Below, one piece after another: positions 32,850 through 44,847 of a DNA stretch of 64,000 nucleotides. Source of the DNA: Chlorophyllum brunneum (Eukaryota > Basidiomycota > Agaricomycetes > Agaricales > Agaricaceae); contig OY756144.1 of assembly GCA_963576785.1 (NCBI GenBank), forward strand, positions 2,790,001 through 2,854,000, written 5' to 3'. Position 1 is the first letter of the stretch, and each line of letters begins with the position of its first letter. The translations under genes and the position numbers were made by a program. Under the pieces are notes generated by a model. The model was not told where the DNA came from. It saw only the letters and a program-made list of their open reading frames with translations, and ran no database searches.

Positions 32850-35826
32850 ATGTCATCCGCGCGTATACACACAGCTCTCAACTTTCCAACAGCTACATCA
32901 CATCCATCTTTAACATGTCTCCAATGGTCTGCTGAAGGACAACTGTTCTTTGCGACGAAAAACGTCGTATATATCTTGGTGCGCCGACAAGTCGTAGGTT
33001 CTTTGGCCCCACCTTACACGGGGCTGCTGGCGATAGACTCCAGAATATGGAATCACGTATGATAATGTTTCTGCGATAAAGTCTGGCCTGAAGAAGAAAA
33101 ACGCGTCTGAGCAAGCGACTGTTGGCTGGTTTCGAACGATTGTGCAGCTCGATGCGGCCGAAGCATGTAAATGGCCCGAGTATTCCCAAGGCACGCCCTT
33201 CGCGCCTTCTCAGCAGACTCAAATATTCACGGCTTCAAAGCGTAGACTGGGGCGCGGTCTCTCTAGGATCCATAGACTCGGGCCTATGGTCTGTTGCCAT
33301 TTCTCCATCCAACATGTCGAGCACTTCAGGGCGAGTAGTCATCCAAACCCCGGAACCGTCCTAGGATTTACGGTTCCCTCAGATGTATCATTGCAACTCT
33401 GAGCTCAAACCTGGACTTCTGTCTCTGGTCAGCAGCCCGCAATTCGCTCAAAGGCGAATGGGCTAAAATATATGATGTCACACCGTATCTGTTCGAGAAA
33501 TTTCAAACAACGCGGCCCGATGATAGTCAGATGGTGCACACTTTGCGTGCACAAGTCGTCAGTGCGTTTCGCTGTGATTGTTTTACCGATTCGATATCTA
33601 AGAATCGATGTAGGCATATGCTGGACCCAAGCCGACTTTGCCATTACACCGGTCCCGAGATGTAACGGGTCATTGCTTGTAGCGGGCAACCGTGCTGGTA
33701 GCATAACACTTCTGAGGTATATCTCCTCCCTCTGCATGTTTTTGAGTCTCCAAAATAGTTGACCTCGCCCGTAGATCTGTGCACGACTCACTGCACTTCG
33801 TAAAGGATATCCTTCTATGTGACCACTGGATCACCAACTTCGCATTTTCGGCGTTAAATGGCACAGAACCCGGGACAGGTATGGTCATGTTCTTTATATC
33901 TGATATTTCGCGCAATCATAACAGACGACGTTCAGCCTCTGGTATTCTCGCTTATGGAACTTCCTCAGGAGCTGTAGGGGCCATAACCATTACACAGCGT
34001 CTTATTGAGAGGACGGACTCGTCACTCTTCAGTCCCGAATATGACATCGAAGTCGCCATTCAAGATTTAGGAGTTCTCTACCAATCGGACAAGGCAGGAA
34101 TAACATCTATGCGATGGATCGTGATTCCTACACGCCCTGTGAGTATTCAGCGTCCAACTCTTAGAACCAGGCGACTAATTGAATTGCATAGGCTGTACTG
34201 GTCTTCTCCAAACCTGGAAGACTGATCTTTTGGTCTTCTGCTGAGGATGCAGGTTGGTCGGGTCTCAGAACTCTAACTCTGCGAACACAAAAGGTTCACA
34301 AATCATCCTCGGCTCTGCACCCTGTTACGGGATTGAGCTACATCGCGCACAAGGACATATTGATCGTCACACTTGCTGACGGATCATTCCATGTTGTTCA
34401 ACGCCTTTCATCCAACCCCTCTTGGTCGGAGGACTCTATCACCTCCCAGCAGCTGACTAAAACTGCCAGGTCAGTATTCATCGAAACTCAATATCATGAC
34501 ATAGACTCGGTGGATATGAACCGGATAACTGGCGCGGCTTCGTTCGATGACGCGTTTAATCTTGTGTGGAGTCAAGAGTGAGTCCAGTATCCCTGTTTGC
34601 TCCTGTCGTAGCTAACGTCTCACAATAAGGGCTATGCGTCCCTCAGATTTCAGCTACAAGCACGAAGCCAAGCATAACAGTACTTTGGTTGTTGCTGAAC
34701 TATGGGAGGACGAAGAGAATGCCGATGATTTGTTGTTAGAGAATCTAAAGATTACTCTCCGATCGGTCAAGGCCTGTAGGTTGTCTCATACCATTTACTC
34801 GATCCATAACGATGATCATACTCTACTTCAGCCTCTGGGCGCGGTCCACTTGACCTGCTTCGACCCTTTTTGTTTTGTCTCAATGATAAGACGAAGCTTA
34901 ATGAACTGCACCCTCGCATACTTCAGATCCTCCTCACACCCTTTGATGGCCATTCCCCTGTGATCAATATTCCACCCTGCACGATCCCTCTTTCCGATGA
35001 AGTCAGGCGTCAATTCAGAGAGAGCCTGTCCCGACATCTCTTCGGATACGATGCTCTTGTGTCGTTACGGATGCAGCTAGCTCTCGCAGATTTCATCTGG
35101 GTGCGCAACCTGATAAGCAATTACGAAGACGGTACACTAACCCGCTTTTGATCAGAAACACTCGGACACGGAGGAAAAACGAACCGAATGTGGTCTCGTT
35201 GCACAGAAACTTCTCAACGAGATTTCGCATAGATCGCTACGTGCCATCATCAGGCATTTGGGTGCCATAGTCGACTTGTTGCAACGTAAGCCGTTTGCAC
35301 ATTCTACCTGGACGGTACAAATTAACTTTTCCATCAGCTGAAGATATTCCCTTCGTATTGCGAATAGTGATTCAATCACTCATGCCCGACTCACCACCCG
35401 ATCTCTTTGCAGAGGCGGAACGTTTATCGCAGCAAGTTCGGGCACGTATACAGGCCCAGGGGTTTGAAGCACACGGAACAGATGAATACTGTCCTGCATG
35501 TAATGTCCCGTTACAAGTTATCACCAACGCAGTATGCACAAATGGGCACCAGTGGAGTACGTTGATTTCCGTTCTTGAATAAGTCGCTCTGATTCAATTT
35601 CCACACATTAGCTCGATGTTCGATTACGACGTTTATTTTGCCAACGCCATATGTACGTACGTGTATAGGGTGCAGTCGGAAAGCTTTCTTGCCTTTGTCT
35701 GCACGAATGTCGCCTGATCAGCCGAATTGGTTGCCCTTGGTGGCTCGTGGATGGGTTGTGGAGGAGTTGTTGGAAGCTGTACAGCGTTGTTTGTTTTGTA
35801 ATAATAGTTTTGTTAGGGTCTTGTGA
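32850..35826 (+). CDS. RNA polymerase III transcription factor TFIIIC subunit (delta / zinc-finger type)
   Basis: Subunit of TFIIIC, which binds the internal promoter of tRNA genes. The N-terminus is beta-propeller-like and fits the TFIIIC_delta family (HPSLTCLQWSAEGQLFFATK). The C-terminus has the TFIIIC zinc-finger signature: DEYCPACNVPLQVITNAVC, then NGHQW and RCS, then YVRTCIGCSRKAFLP and a final CLFCNNSFVRVL. The gene has many short introns. Spliced length is in the range of the family. A degraded piece of the central part of this gene lies at 20355-20533. It starts 80 bp after the TPR/CCCH gene, so that intergenic space is very short. Confidence 0.82.
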
Positions 35827-35980
35827 GATGTGGAGACCTTGTTACTTTTTTATATATAAATTTTTGCGGTGAGAACGAGGGTCCTGACGGCCCCTGTTGG
35901 CCAGGGAGGAACTCAATAACGACAGCACCACAAAAAAAGCGGTAACTCAAAGAACTTGGCATTTAACAAGACACGCAGCT

Positions 35981-36350
35981 CTAGTTTGCAAAAGACCATG
36001 CTACACCCGAGAACCAGGGGTCCTTTAATAGCTCTATAGCCGATGGCCGTTCCTCCGCGGACCACTTCAGGATACGACGCATGAAGCACAAAAATTTGTG
36101 CCTCTCCTCCTCTGTCATCGATTCTTCCAAACGCTCAAAATATTGATCGAGACGAGATTCGAGAGTCTGAGGAGGTCCAGTGCATGCCGCACATTTTTTC
36201 GGCCCCAAGAGCGATTGGTTGGAATCACAGTAGATAAGGCATCATAGGGTTTCACTTCTCGTTCGACGGATGTATAATCGCAGACCATAGCCTTCGTGCA
36301 TACGTAAGTATCACAACTGCAAAAGAAATAAGCTTTGAGAATATGAATGC
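35981..36350 (-). pseudogene. C-terminal fragment of a protein kinase
   Basis: The minus strand encodes ESRLDQYFERLEESMTEEER and then KFLCFMRRILKWSAEERPSA followed by IELLKDPWF, the last subdomain of a SRPK-like or related fungal kinase. No ATP-binding or catalytic loops are present in the neighbouring sequence; an upstream piece near 36200-36320 (VCDYTSVEREVKPYDALS) joins in a compatible way. I take it as a truncated relic rather than a working gene. Confidence 0.5.
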
Positions 36351-37147
36351 TAGAAATAGAGCTTGGAAGTAAACAGCTTTTTGACAGAGCGCTGGTGGCA
36401 GTATTCATTTCAGTGTGATTTATGCTTGTGAGGTGGATTCTCCGTTGATGGATTAGGTGCTAGTGCCTGATTCACGGTAGATCTGCGATCTGTTGTGGAG
36501 GTATGGGCGGCGATTTATAGGGTTTGTATATTTCGAATCTCTGTGAATGTGTGTCGTCTGTTCGTAATCAATTTCTGATCCAAACCAGAGTGTTCGGGTA
36601 TGTTCACAACCAGTAGACCGGTTAGAGGCCTGGATTTGAGGCTTGTATCCCATGGAAACGGGCTTCCCAGGGGTGACGAGTATCACACTTGCTCAACGCG
36701 GATTTGGTGTTGTGATAACGAAATTAGAAGGGCTCTCGGATGTCACTGATTGGGAGGGAAAGGTGGTATCTTAGGCCATGGCTGAGGAGAACCTCCTTGG
36801 AACTCGGATTTGTCTATTATTGGATTACTATCTTCGCATATCAATTGTAAGCGACCCACCAACAAGCGACCTCCCCAGAACCAACCACCCCTGGAAGCAT
36901 TCTCGAGAGTGCTGTACGACCGCATGGTGTGCAGAATTTGGTGCATGTCATTCCCTTCCTAATAACCCCCTAAACTCGGTACCGAAAGGCCCCCGACGTC
37001 GGTTACCCCGTTCACACCAAACAAGCTCCGAAAGAATACTGCAAACGACAAATGAGTAACCTTTTGACTCAAGCCTCGAGGCTTTCAAGGCAATCATTAT
37101 AAAAATAGGCTATTCCACGTGATAGGGCGTCCAAGCTTAAATTGAAA
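36351..37147. other. intergenic before the DUF202 gene
   Basis: No supported gene; short frames only. Confidence 0.4.
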
Positions 37148-37995
37148 ATGGAGTATTGTGGGGTTAGGGACATCATGGCCTCCCACCATGTATCATTCAC
37201 AGACTACCTCTCGCTTTACCTACCTCATTTCCTCCGCCCAAGTCTACCTAGGGATCTTCGAGCACCGCAACAAGTGCAACAGATACCATTAAGAGAGAGG
37301 AGAGATATTATACCGAGTACACCTCCGCCTACGCCTGAACGATCTGGATCTCAGGATGAGGGGCCTGGGACTGTTGGAACTAGTAGGGGGACGTCGTTGG
37401 ATGATGAAGAGGAGAAGGAGGAACGAAGGAAGAAGAAGAAGAAGAAGTTGGTGAGAGATGAAGAGAAGGGTAAATCAAGGGAGGGGTATCATGTTTCGTT
37501 GATACTCACCAACTCTGGAAGTGTCGCACGAGATCATTTGGCTTCTGAACGAACTTTTTTGGCGTATGTAAGGACTAGTCTTGCATTAGCATCAACAGGT
37601 GTAGGTGAGTGTGTGTGTATGACTTTATTATTAAATGAATGATGTTCATTTTGAACAGCATTGGTGCAGTTGTTTACGATTGCGAATAATACCATGGCAT
37701 TGCAACATGGAACTACACAACAACGTCTAATAAGACATTTCGCAACACCAGTAGGGTCAACACTGATCCTACTCGGACTTGCTGTTCTCTTAATTGGTAA
37801 AGGCGCTCCTTCACAAGCTTAATTTTTTTACACTCATTGGGCACAGGGTGTCAGCGGTACTTTGCTATTCAAACAGCACTTACGCGAGGGGTGTTTCCGG
37901 CAGCACGGCTCACGGTGATATTTGTTGTGGTAATGTTGGGAGTGATAACCGGGTTAATATTTGGTGTTTTGGTTAGGGGTCGAAGTAGCAAATAG
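37148..37995 (+). CDS. DUF202-family membrane protein
   Basis: Three exons. The N-terminal half is disordered, with PRDLRAPQQVQQIPLRERRD, proline-rich and acidic stretches, and a run of seven lysines. The DUF202 domain begins VARDHLASERTFLAYVRTSL and continues ALASTGVALVQLF after an in-frame intron. Two more hydrophobic helices follow (GSTLILLGLAVLLIG and LTVIFVVVMLGVITGLIFGV), ending RGRSSK. DUF202 proteins include the VTC1-type membrane subunits linked to polyphosphate and vacuoles, but the role here is not known. An in-frame ATG ten codons inside the call is an alternative start. Confidence 0.82.
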
Positions 37996-38030
37996 ATCAT
38001 CACGTGTTTGTTACTTGGTTGTTTACCCCG

Positions 38031-38627
38031 ATGTCGATGCCTTGGCCTCCAACACCATGGCCACAACCTCAGCACGATATTGCTGTGGAGGAGACACCCG
38101 ACTGGGATAATGCGCCTCTGTCACCGGAATATGAGTACAGAGCATCGCATGATCCGAGTGAGGAGTTGACCTATGTTGGTGATGAGCCTAGTACAGGCCC
38201 TCACTCGTTCGATTCACCCATCCTCGTAGCACCTGAACGAGCATCGGATTATGCGAAAATGTCAATGTTGTCGGCTACACCACCACCCTCCAATGTGTCA
38301 TTCAACACCTACCTCGCTCGATTCATCAACTTGGTCAAAGCTATTCACAAGATGCCGTGGATGTCGAATGAACGGGTGACGGTTGACTTTTATCCTACAA
38401 AGGGCAAAAAGGGGAAGGATTTAGAGGATTTGTATGAGCGAGAGACACGCGGTGTCACTGCTGTGTCGTGGAAGAGCGGCAAGTACATTGAATGGCGACA
38501 GTCCAATTATGGGCAACTGGCGAGTTCGAGCGGAGGATCAGCAACGGCGTATACAGAGAGTACAATAGGCAGTCCTGGTTCAGCCACAGCCATCATTGAG
38601 CCCTTCCCGTTTGTACACAGCGTTTAA
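38031..38627 (+). CDS. hypothetical protein
   Basis: Single-exon open frame of about 199 codons, starting MSMPWPPTPWPQPQHD. The first half is acidic and proline-rich; the second half is more structured (NTYLARFINLVKAIHKMPW and VTVDFYPTKGKKGKDLEDLY). It has no signal peptide or membrane helix. I do not recognise the family. An upstream ATG at 38004 would add nine residues. It sits in tandem between the DUF202 and F-box genes. Confidence 0.6.
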   Translation: MSMPWPPTPWPQPQHDIAVEETPDWDNAPLSPEYEYRASHDPSEELTYVGDEPSTGPHSFDSPILVAPERASDYAKMSMLSATPPPSNVSFNTYLARFINLVKAIHKMPWMSNERVTVDFYPTKGKKGKDLEDLYERETRGVTAVSWKSGKYIEWRQSNYGQLASSSGGSATAYTESTIGSPGSATAIIEPFPFVHSV

Positions 38628-38678
38628 TAGATCGTGTGATTGTTGATTGTTCGCCTCCTTTGCTGCTTCACTTCTCCC

Positions 38679-40379
38679 ATGACACTCTGCGACAGGTGTA
38701 GTCGTACCATCGACAAACAACCCAAAGAAATCCCATTCAAATCACCCACCGATGAAATAATCTCTATCCAAAGCCAAGTCCAACGAGTCGAACAGGAAAT
38801 CGAGCGATTGACAACGCAGAGAGTCGCGTTGCAACGCAAACTCAACTCTATCGCTGCGAGTACTGTTGTGCTCCCGTACGAAATCATTTCGACCATATTC
38901 CAACATGCGTGTCCACCACTTGATGTTGGGAATGCGCAAGAAGCGAATGATGGATCTTCGGCGACGATGAACACGACGATGACGATGACGAAGAATGGTG
39001 GAATCACATATCCAACACTTCCATTCAAACTCTCAGCTGTTTGTTCACAATGGCGAGAAATTGCATTGTCAACACCACAGTTATGGACGTCTGTGGCGTT
39101 TACGCTGTATCAGAGTAAAGCAGCAGCAAACGCAACAGCACTCGAAACGTTTTTCAAAAGATCTGGATCATGTCAAATGACGATATCGTTGATATTCGCG
39201 GGTGGAGATGAAGGTAGAGAACGATTAGAAACGGACACACCACCATCACAACAAGTTCTCGGCGTCTTTCTTCAAAATTCTGATCGATGGGGAATACTCA
39301 AAGTCGATGGATTACCACCGGAATGGATACCTGTTCTCAAAGCAACACATTGTCGTACACCGGAAATACGGCAATTGTGGTTGTGCCCGTATGATAATAG
39401 TCGGGATCAACAAATGGTGGATATATTTGCTGATGCACCCGAGTTGCGCAAAGTGACGTTGGATAATACGTTTTTATCGGCGATTGCGTTACCTTGGACG
39501 GGATTGACACATCTGAAAGTATCTTGGGTGTCGATTGACGAATGTGCCGAGATGCTCAGACGGTGTCCCAACCTCCTCGAATGCGATTTCCAACGAATCC
39601 TATCCAATGCCGAATTCCACGCATTACCATCCGATGAAGAACCACCGGTGATTTTACGAAATCTACACACGTTGAAATGGTCTTATGCAGGCGATGCATG
39701 GGAATTTCAATTGTTTGAGAGGATAGTGTTTCCGGGGTTGAAACATATGAAGATGAAACTTCGATATGATTTGAATCATTTTCAAACCATACAAGGGATA
39801 CTTGGGAAAATGTTGAGAGAGACATCGAATGGGGTGGAGAGGGTTGATTTGGATTTGGGATGTCCTTGGACGAATGTTTGGGAGATATTGAAAGTGGTGC
39901 CGAGGTTGAAGGAATTGAGATTGGTGGATGAACATGATCCAGAGTTTGTGAGAGGGTTAATGGGAGCGTTAGTTGTTCCTACTCCGTCAATGATGATGGA
40001 GAACAACTTGAATGAAGAGAAGAAGAACGAAGGCGGTGTATTTTTACCGGAACTCGGGTCGTTGGAATTTCAAGGAAGCAATCCGACGGATTTCGGATTC
40101 TCGAAATTGGTGGTGGAACAACTTCAAAGAAGATGGGATTCAGATACGATGGATATATATTCAATCGAAGCTCGGGTATCTTCTGGATCGAGGATACAGA
40201 ACCACAACAACACCTCCACCAAACGGTCGAGATTGGAGAATGTAAACTTAGAGTTGACTTCAGAGGTGCAGGGACTTGCTGGACAAGGAGGGGTGGTAAA
40301 GAACAGTCTGAGGGAACTGACGCGGTATGGAATGCGTGTGCGGATTGTAAACGGACTTGACGGGAATACTTGGCTTTGA
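38679..40379 (+). CDS. F-box protein, classic agaricomycete type
   Basis: Single long exon, unlike F1-F3. The start MTLCDRCSRTID precedes a coiled-coil (ISIQSQVQRVEQEIERLTTQ) and the F-box-like segment VVLPYEIISTIFQHACPP with FKLSAVCSQWREIALSTPQL. The rest is a leucine-rich-type C-terminal domain (LTHLKVSWVSIDECAEMLRR, CPNLLECDFQ). This coiled-coil plus F-box plus leucine-rich layout is extremely common in mushroom genomes. Substrate unknown. An in-frame ATG 39 nt upstream exists, but the downstream one fits the family start better. Confidence 0.86.
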   Translation: MTLCDRCSRTIDKQPKEIPFKSPTDEIISIQSQVQRVEQEIERLTTQRVALQRKLNSIAASTVVLPYEIISTIFQHACPPLDVGNAQEANDGSSATMNTTMTMTKNGGITYPTLPFKLSAVCSQWREIALSTPQLWTSVAFTLYQSKAAANATALETFFKRSGSCQMTISLIFAGGDEGRERLETDTPPSQQVLGVFLQNSDRWGILKVDGLPPEWIPVLKATHCRTPEIRQLWLCPYDNSRDQQMVDIFADAPELRKVTLDNTFLSAIALPWTGLTHLKVSWVSIDECAEMLRRCPNLLECDFQRILSNAEFHALPSDEEPPVILRNLHTLKWSYAGDAWEFQLFERIVFPGLKHMKMKLRYDLNHFQTIQGILGKMLRETSNGVERVDLDLGCPWTNVWEILKVVPRLKELRLVDEHDPEFVRGLMGALVVPTPSMMMENNLNEEKKNEGGVFLPELGSLEFQGSNPTDFGFSKLVVEQLQRRWDSDTMDIYSIEARVSSGSRIQNHNNTSTKRSRLENVNLELTSEVQGLAGQGGVVKNSLRELTRYGMRVRIVNGLDGNTWL

Positions 40380-40551
40380 TTTTGTATTTGTACAATTATA
40401 AATGTGACGTTAGTGACACGCGTCACATTGCATCGTTTACTCATCGCCGTCGTGCGTCGTCGTCGCTGCAGACGTCCTCGCCATCCACACACACCCACAC
40501 AGGCCCATATCTCCACCATACAACTCTCCTAGCTGGCTTTTATCTCTTCTG

Positions 40552-43500
40552 ATGGGTCAGTCGACGTCTCGTATTCGCCGTGAACAGCTTCGACAGCCGC
40601 AATCGCAATTTGGCGATGATTCTTTGCTTGGTGTAGCTCAGGATCCACACAACACATCTATTTCCACATCTTCACCTGTAGAACTGCAAACACAACCCAC
40701 AGATGCTATTTCGGCAGAGGAAGATGCAAATGAGCAACAGCCTACTCCCCGCATGGCACTCAACAACAGGTCGTCTGTTCGTAGGAGTTTGATGAACTTG
40801 GTCACTAAACCAGCCACCACTATGGCTATGCGGAGGAGGAGTAGAGTGGATAGTATGAATAGTGCCACTGAAAGTGTGGAAAGGAAACGAATGTCGTGGC
40901 GTGGTTCGAGACGGTGGTCGAGAGCTGCTGCTACTGATGCTGTAGATGTTCAAACTCCTGGTGCTGGTTCCTCTTCTTCCTCATCTCCATCCTCGCTTTC
41001 ATCGCCCGATGTCGTTCAGCCAAGTACGACTACAACTACACCTATACCAATTCCAGAAGAAGAAACTGAGAAAGGCAAAGCAAGACAAGACGAAAATGAA
41101 GGACGAGTTGACTCGCTTATCGCAACTGGTTCATCAACAACACCTTCTAATATTCAACTTCCTGTCCAAGCACAAATGGTGGATCTTTCATCTAGGAACT
41201 CGATGGTGGATAATGACAGGCATTCTGGACAAGCGCCCACGACTACGACGACGATGCATGCAGATGCGCAGGCGCAGACGCACGTTCAGAGTGTATCATC
41301 CATCCCTACTTTTACTTGTGCACCCGAAAACGATCCTACGAGTATCTCGACTACGACTACCACGGGTATGGATGAACAAACGTCTAGTACACGTTCAGGT
41401 CCCGTGTCTTTCGATCACCCTTACACTGCCGTGGAGAGTGTGACGAGTTCTACTGATCATCAACCTCGAGGATTGGATTTGTTACGAGAGCATAGACATG
41501 AACGTCGGCTATCACAAACACAGCAACAACAATCGCCGTCGTTGCCTCAACCTCCTTCAGTCCCACCACCACTTCCTCCACCGCCACCACCGTCGCAACA
41601 AAACCCTGCGAATCGACAGTTTCCTCCTCCTGGAACGTTGGTTGTTGTTCAGGGTATCGTGCATACCACTGATATATCACGTTCGGGCACCAATTCGAAT
41701 TCCGATTCTAATACCAACACCAATTCCTCGAACACCAACAACAACACCCATTCCGGCTCGGAGCCCGATAATGGAATTGATAACACCAGCCGTGTTAGGA
41801 CGCAATCACCATCAACTCAAGACTATTCCGGTTCGGGACTTGGCTCGATGAATAATAGGCTTTCGGCGTTACTTGGACGTGGTGGAGCTGGTTCTAGGTC
41901 CTCTGGTAGGACTGATGAGGGAGGTGCTGTGGAGGAAGGTGGTGGTGCTGAAGGGGATGCTTTAGGTTCGCAATCGCAAGATCAACAACAACGTCGACAA
42001 TCTGAACGAACGATGATTTCGTCGAGTAGTATTGATGTTTTGGGGACATTACTCAGGTTTGTTATCTTGTTTTTTTTTATCGAGTTGTGTTAATTTTGTG
42101 TGATATAGTGTTGCAGCTGCGGCTACTGCTGCTTCCCTGCTCACAGGTTCGTCAGAGCCTATACTTTCCTCTGGCCTCGCACCTCCAACATCGGACTCAA
42201 CCAATTCTTCTTCTCCCCCTCCCCCTCCTTCTACATCACCTTTTACCCCTTCTTCCACACCACCTTTTACTTCACCTCTATCCGGTTCAACTTCCAACTC
42301 GACTTGGTCTGCTCCTTCCCCTTCTTCGTTTTTTTCTCCTCCTACTTCTACTTCTTCTCCACGACCAACAGGAATTGGTGATTTCTCACCTGCGGGACGT
42401 GCTGAACGTATGCGTCAAGCGTGGAGTACGATTCGTGAACGATTGGGATTACGTGCGAATCCGGGTTCATCCTCTTCCCCTTTTTCGAATACTACCTCGG
42501 ATCCTTCATCGGATCCTTCATCGGCAACGTCAACCTCATCATCAACATCGTCGTCTTCGACTTCCGTTGATGGTTCAAATCGAAGAGATAGGGATAGGAA
42601 TGAAACGTTGACGGATACGAGAGAACAGATGTTGGCTGAGATGGCTAGAGCGTTTAATATTGGACTTGGATTGGGTGGGAATACCGGCGGTGGTGGTGTG
42701 GAGGAATCGAATTTGGATGGACAGCAGCAGCAGCAGCGGAGGAGTAGTGGAGAAGGTGAACGGAGAGGAGAGGGTGAAGAAGGTGAGGATGGGAGAGAGT
42801 TACCTCCTGAAGGGAGTTTTGAAAGGTTTTTGGTGGAGTTGCAGACGGATTTGAGAGTTGCTTTGAGTCAGGATGATGAGGAGGAACAAGAGGGTGGTAG
42901 TGGAAGCGAGGAGGAAGCGAGGAGGGATGTTGTACCGAATGTAAGGGAAGATGCGAGACGTTCGGTTAGGTCTTTGGTGCCTACTGAACCTGCGGATAGT
43001 GAGGATGAAGATCCGGATATGCCGGGGTTGCAGGATGTTACGGATTCTGATGATGATTCTGATGATGAAGAATCCGGTATGTGTTTTTCGTAATCAATAA
43101 AAAACGAGATTAATTTTTTGAATTTTGTATAGACTTTATGTCTATGACAGCGTCACCCGAACCTACACCTACACCTACACCAGCACCTCCTCCAGCACCG
43201 CCAGTAGAACCCCCACTCGTGCAACCAGTATCACCTGAATTTGGGTCTGGGACACGACGAACGGAGGGTTCGAGATCTGGATTGGATGCGACTGGGAGGA
43301 TTAATTGGTGGAGGTTGTATCGGTTCCCTGCTGTTACGTCTGCTCGACCTGGACCTGTTATACCTGAAAATACTGGGGTGCCTTCGAGAACGGGGTCTGT
43401 GCCTGCTTTCCCGACGGCTTTTGGGTCTTCGGCGGTACCACCTTCACCACCACCACCTACGCATTTAGAGTTCCCGAATCCATATGCACCACCATCGAGG

Positions 43501-44646
43501 GTGTTACCTGATCCCCATGATCCCACAACAACGCGGAATGGGAGTGGGAATTCATCGGTGGTACCGGTTATTATTGTTGGATTGCAGTCTGTCAGTGCAC
43601 CGAATTGGAGACCTATGATGGGAATGGATGGAGTGGATCCTGATGATTTGTTTGATGGAGGACATCATAATCATCATAATCATCATCACCATAATCATCA
43701 TCATCGGCATAATCATCGTCAACATCGACATAATACGCATTATGGTGATTTTGGGGATGATGAAGAGGATGAGGAGGAATCTATTCTTGGTGGTGGTGGT
43801 GGATTTGGATCGTTTTCTCCGCAGACGCAGACGCAGAATCGACAATCACAGCAGCAGCAGCAGCAGAGGGGGGGAGAGAGGAGAGGATGGCAGAATCCGT
43901 TTAGGAATATTCGGTCTGGGAATGGGGGTGGTGGGAATAGAAGAGGGGGAGGACAGGGAACGAGTGTTGGATTTGGTGGTGAGTTTGGTGGAGAAGGGGG
44001 AGGAGGACGACAACGACAACAGGAGGAGCAGTCGCTTCCGCCGATTGGAGGACCTGGATCGAGGACGTTTTTGATCTATGTTATTGGTGGTAAGCGCTCT
44101 CTGTTATTGAATTTTTGTTTAAAAATAATAATCTTTGTTTGTAGGGTATTATCCGCCGGATCATAGTATCGTTACCGGAGGACCGGATAATCTAGAGTCG
44201 TTTGAAGCGTTGTTGTAAGCCGCTCATTTCTTCCTCGAGCACAACTGACGATGGTTTTCGGTATAGGGAGCTTGTTGAGATGCTTGGAAATGCCAAAGCG
44301 CCCACTGCGTCCAAGGAGGATATTGAGAAATCTGGATTGGAGGTGATTAAGAAATCCCATTTGGGGGAGTATGAGCGTGAAAATAAGGTTTCGTCGAATT
44401 GTGTGGAAAGGGTATGTTTTATTTTATTTTATTTTTATTTTTTTCAGAGATACTAACATTGTGGGATTGTAGTGTTTGATTTGTTTAGATGAATATGAAG
44501 AGGAAGATGAGATTCGGGTTATGCATTGTCGACATGCATTTCATAGGGGATGTGTGGACAAGTGGTTACAGACGGGGAAAAATAATTGTCCTGCTTGTCG
44601 GTCTAGAGGTGTATCGACGGAAACGGGACAGCAGAGCGTTTCTTGA
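40552..44646 (+). CDS. large RING-H2 ubiquitin ligase with long disordered region
   Basis: Six exons, about 1,230 codons. The N-terminus MGQSTSRIRR fits an N-myristoylation signal (Gly2, Ser6). The next thousand residues are low complexity: serine/threonine, proline, glutamine, acidic and histidine runs, with a short helical patch (AERMRQAWSTIRERLGLRA). The C-terminus carries the RING-H2 finger CLICLDEYEEEDEIRVMHCR followed by HAFHRGC, then KNNCPAC, spaced C-x2-C-x14-C-x-H-x2-H-x2-C-x11-C-x2-C. It ends shortly after at GQQSVS. All five introns are in frame (for example DEESD joined to FMSMTASPE). It is probably a membrane-tethered E3 ligase. Confidence 0.88.
43663..43740 (+). repeat. His/Asn codon microsatellite in the RING gene
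   Basis: CAT and AAT codons repeat in frame, giving a run of about 26 residues that is mostly His with Asn, Arg and Gln. It is in frame and shows recent slippage-type growth. Confidence 0.7.
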
Positions 44647-44847
44647 AAAAGAAAAAAAAAGGATTTTTGTTGATACGTGCATATAGTTGTTGTCTTTGTT
44701 ACCATGTTATCAGTTTTTTTACATATAGTTAGTTTTTTTTGTGTGTTGTGAGTGGAGGGGTAAATGTAATTTAGAGTCATGTGAAAAAAGATAATTTTTG
44801 ATTTCATTTTTTTTTTTATGACGGCTGTACTTTGACCATCAACTACG

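Noticed and set aside
43552..43845. Minus-strand frame rich in Met and Ile
   Set aside because: It is a reverse-strand shadow of the His-rich repeat in the RING gene.
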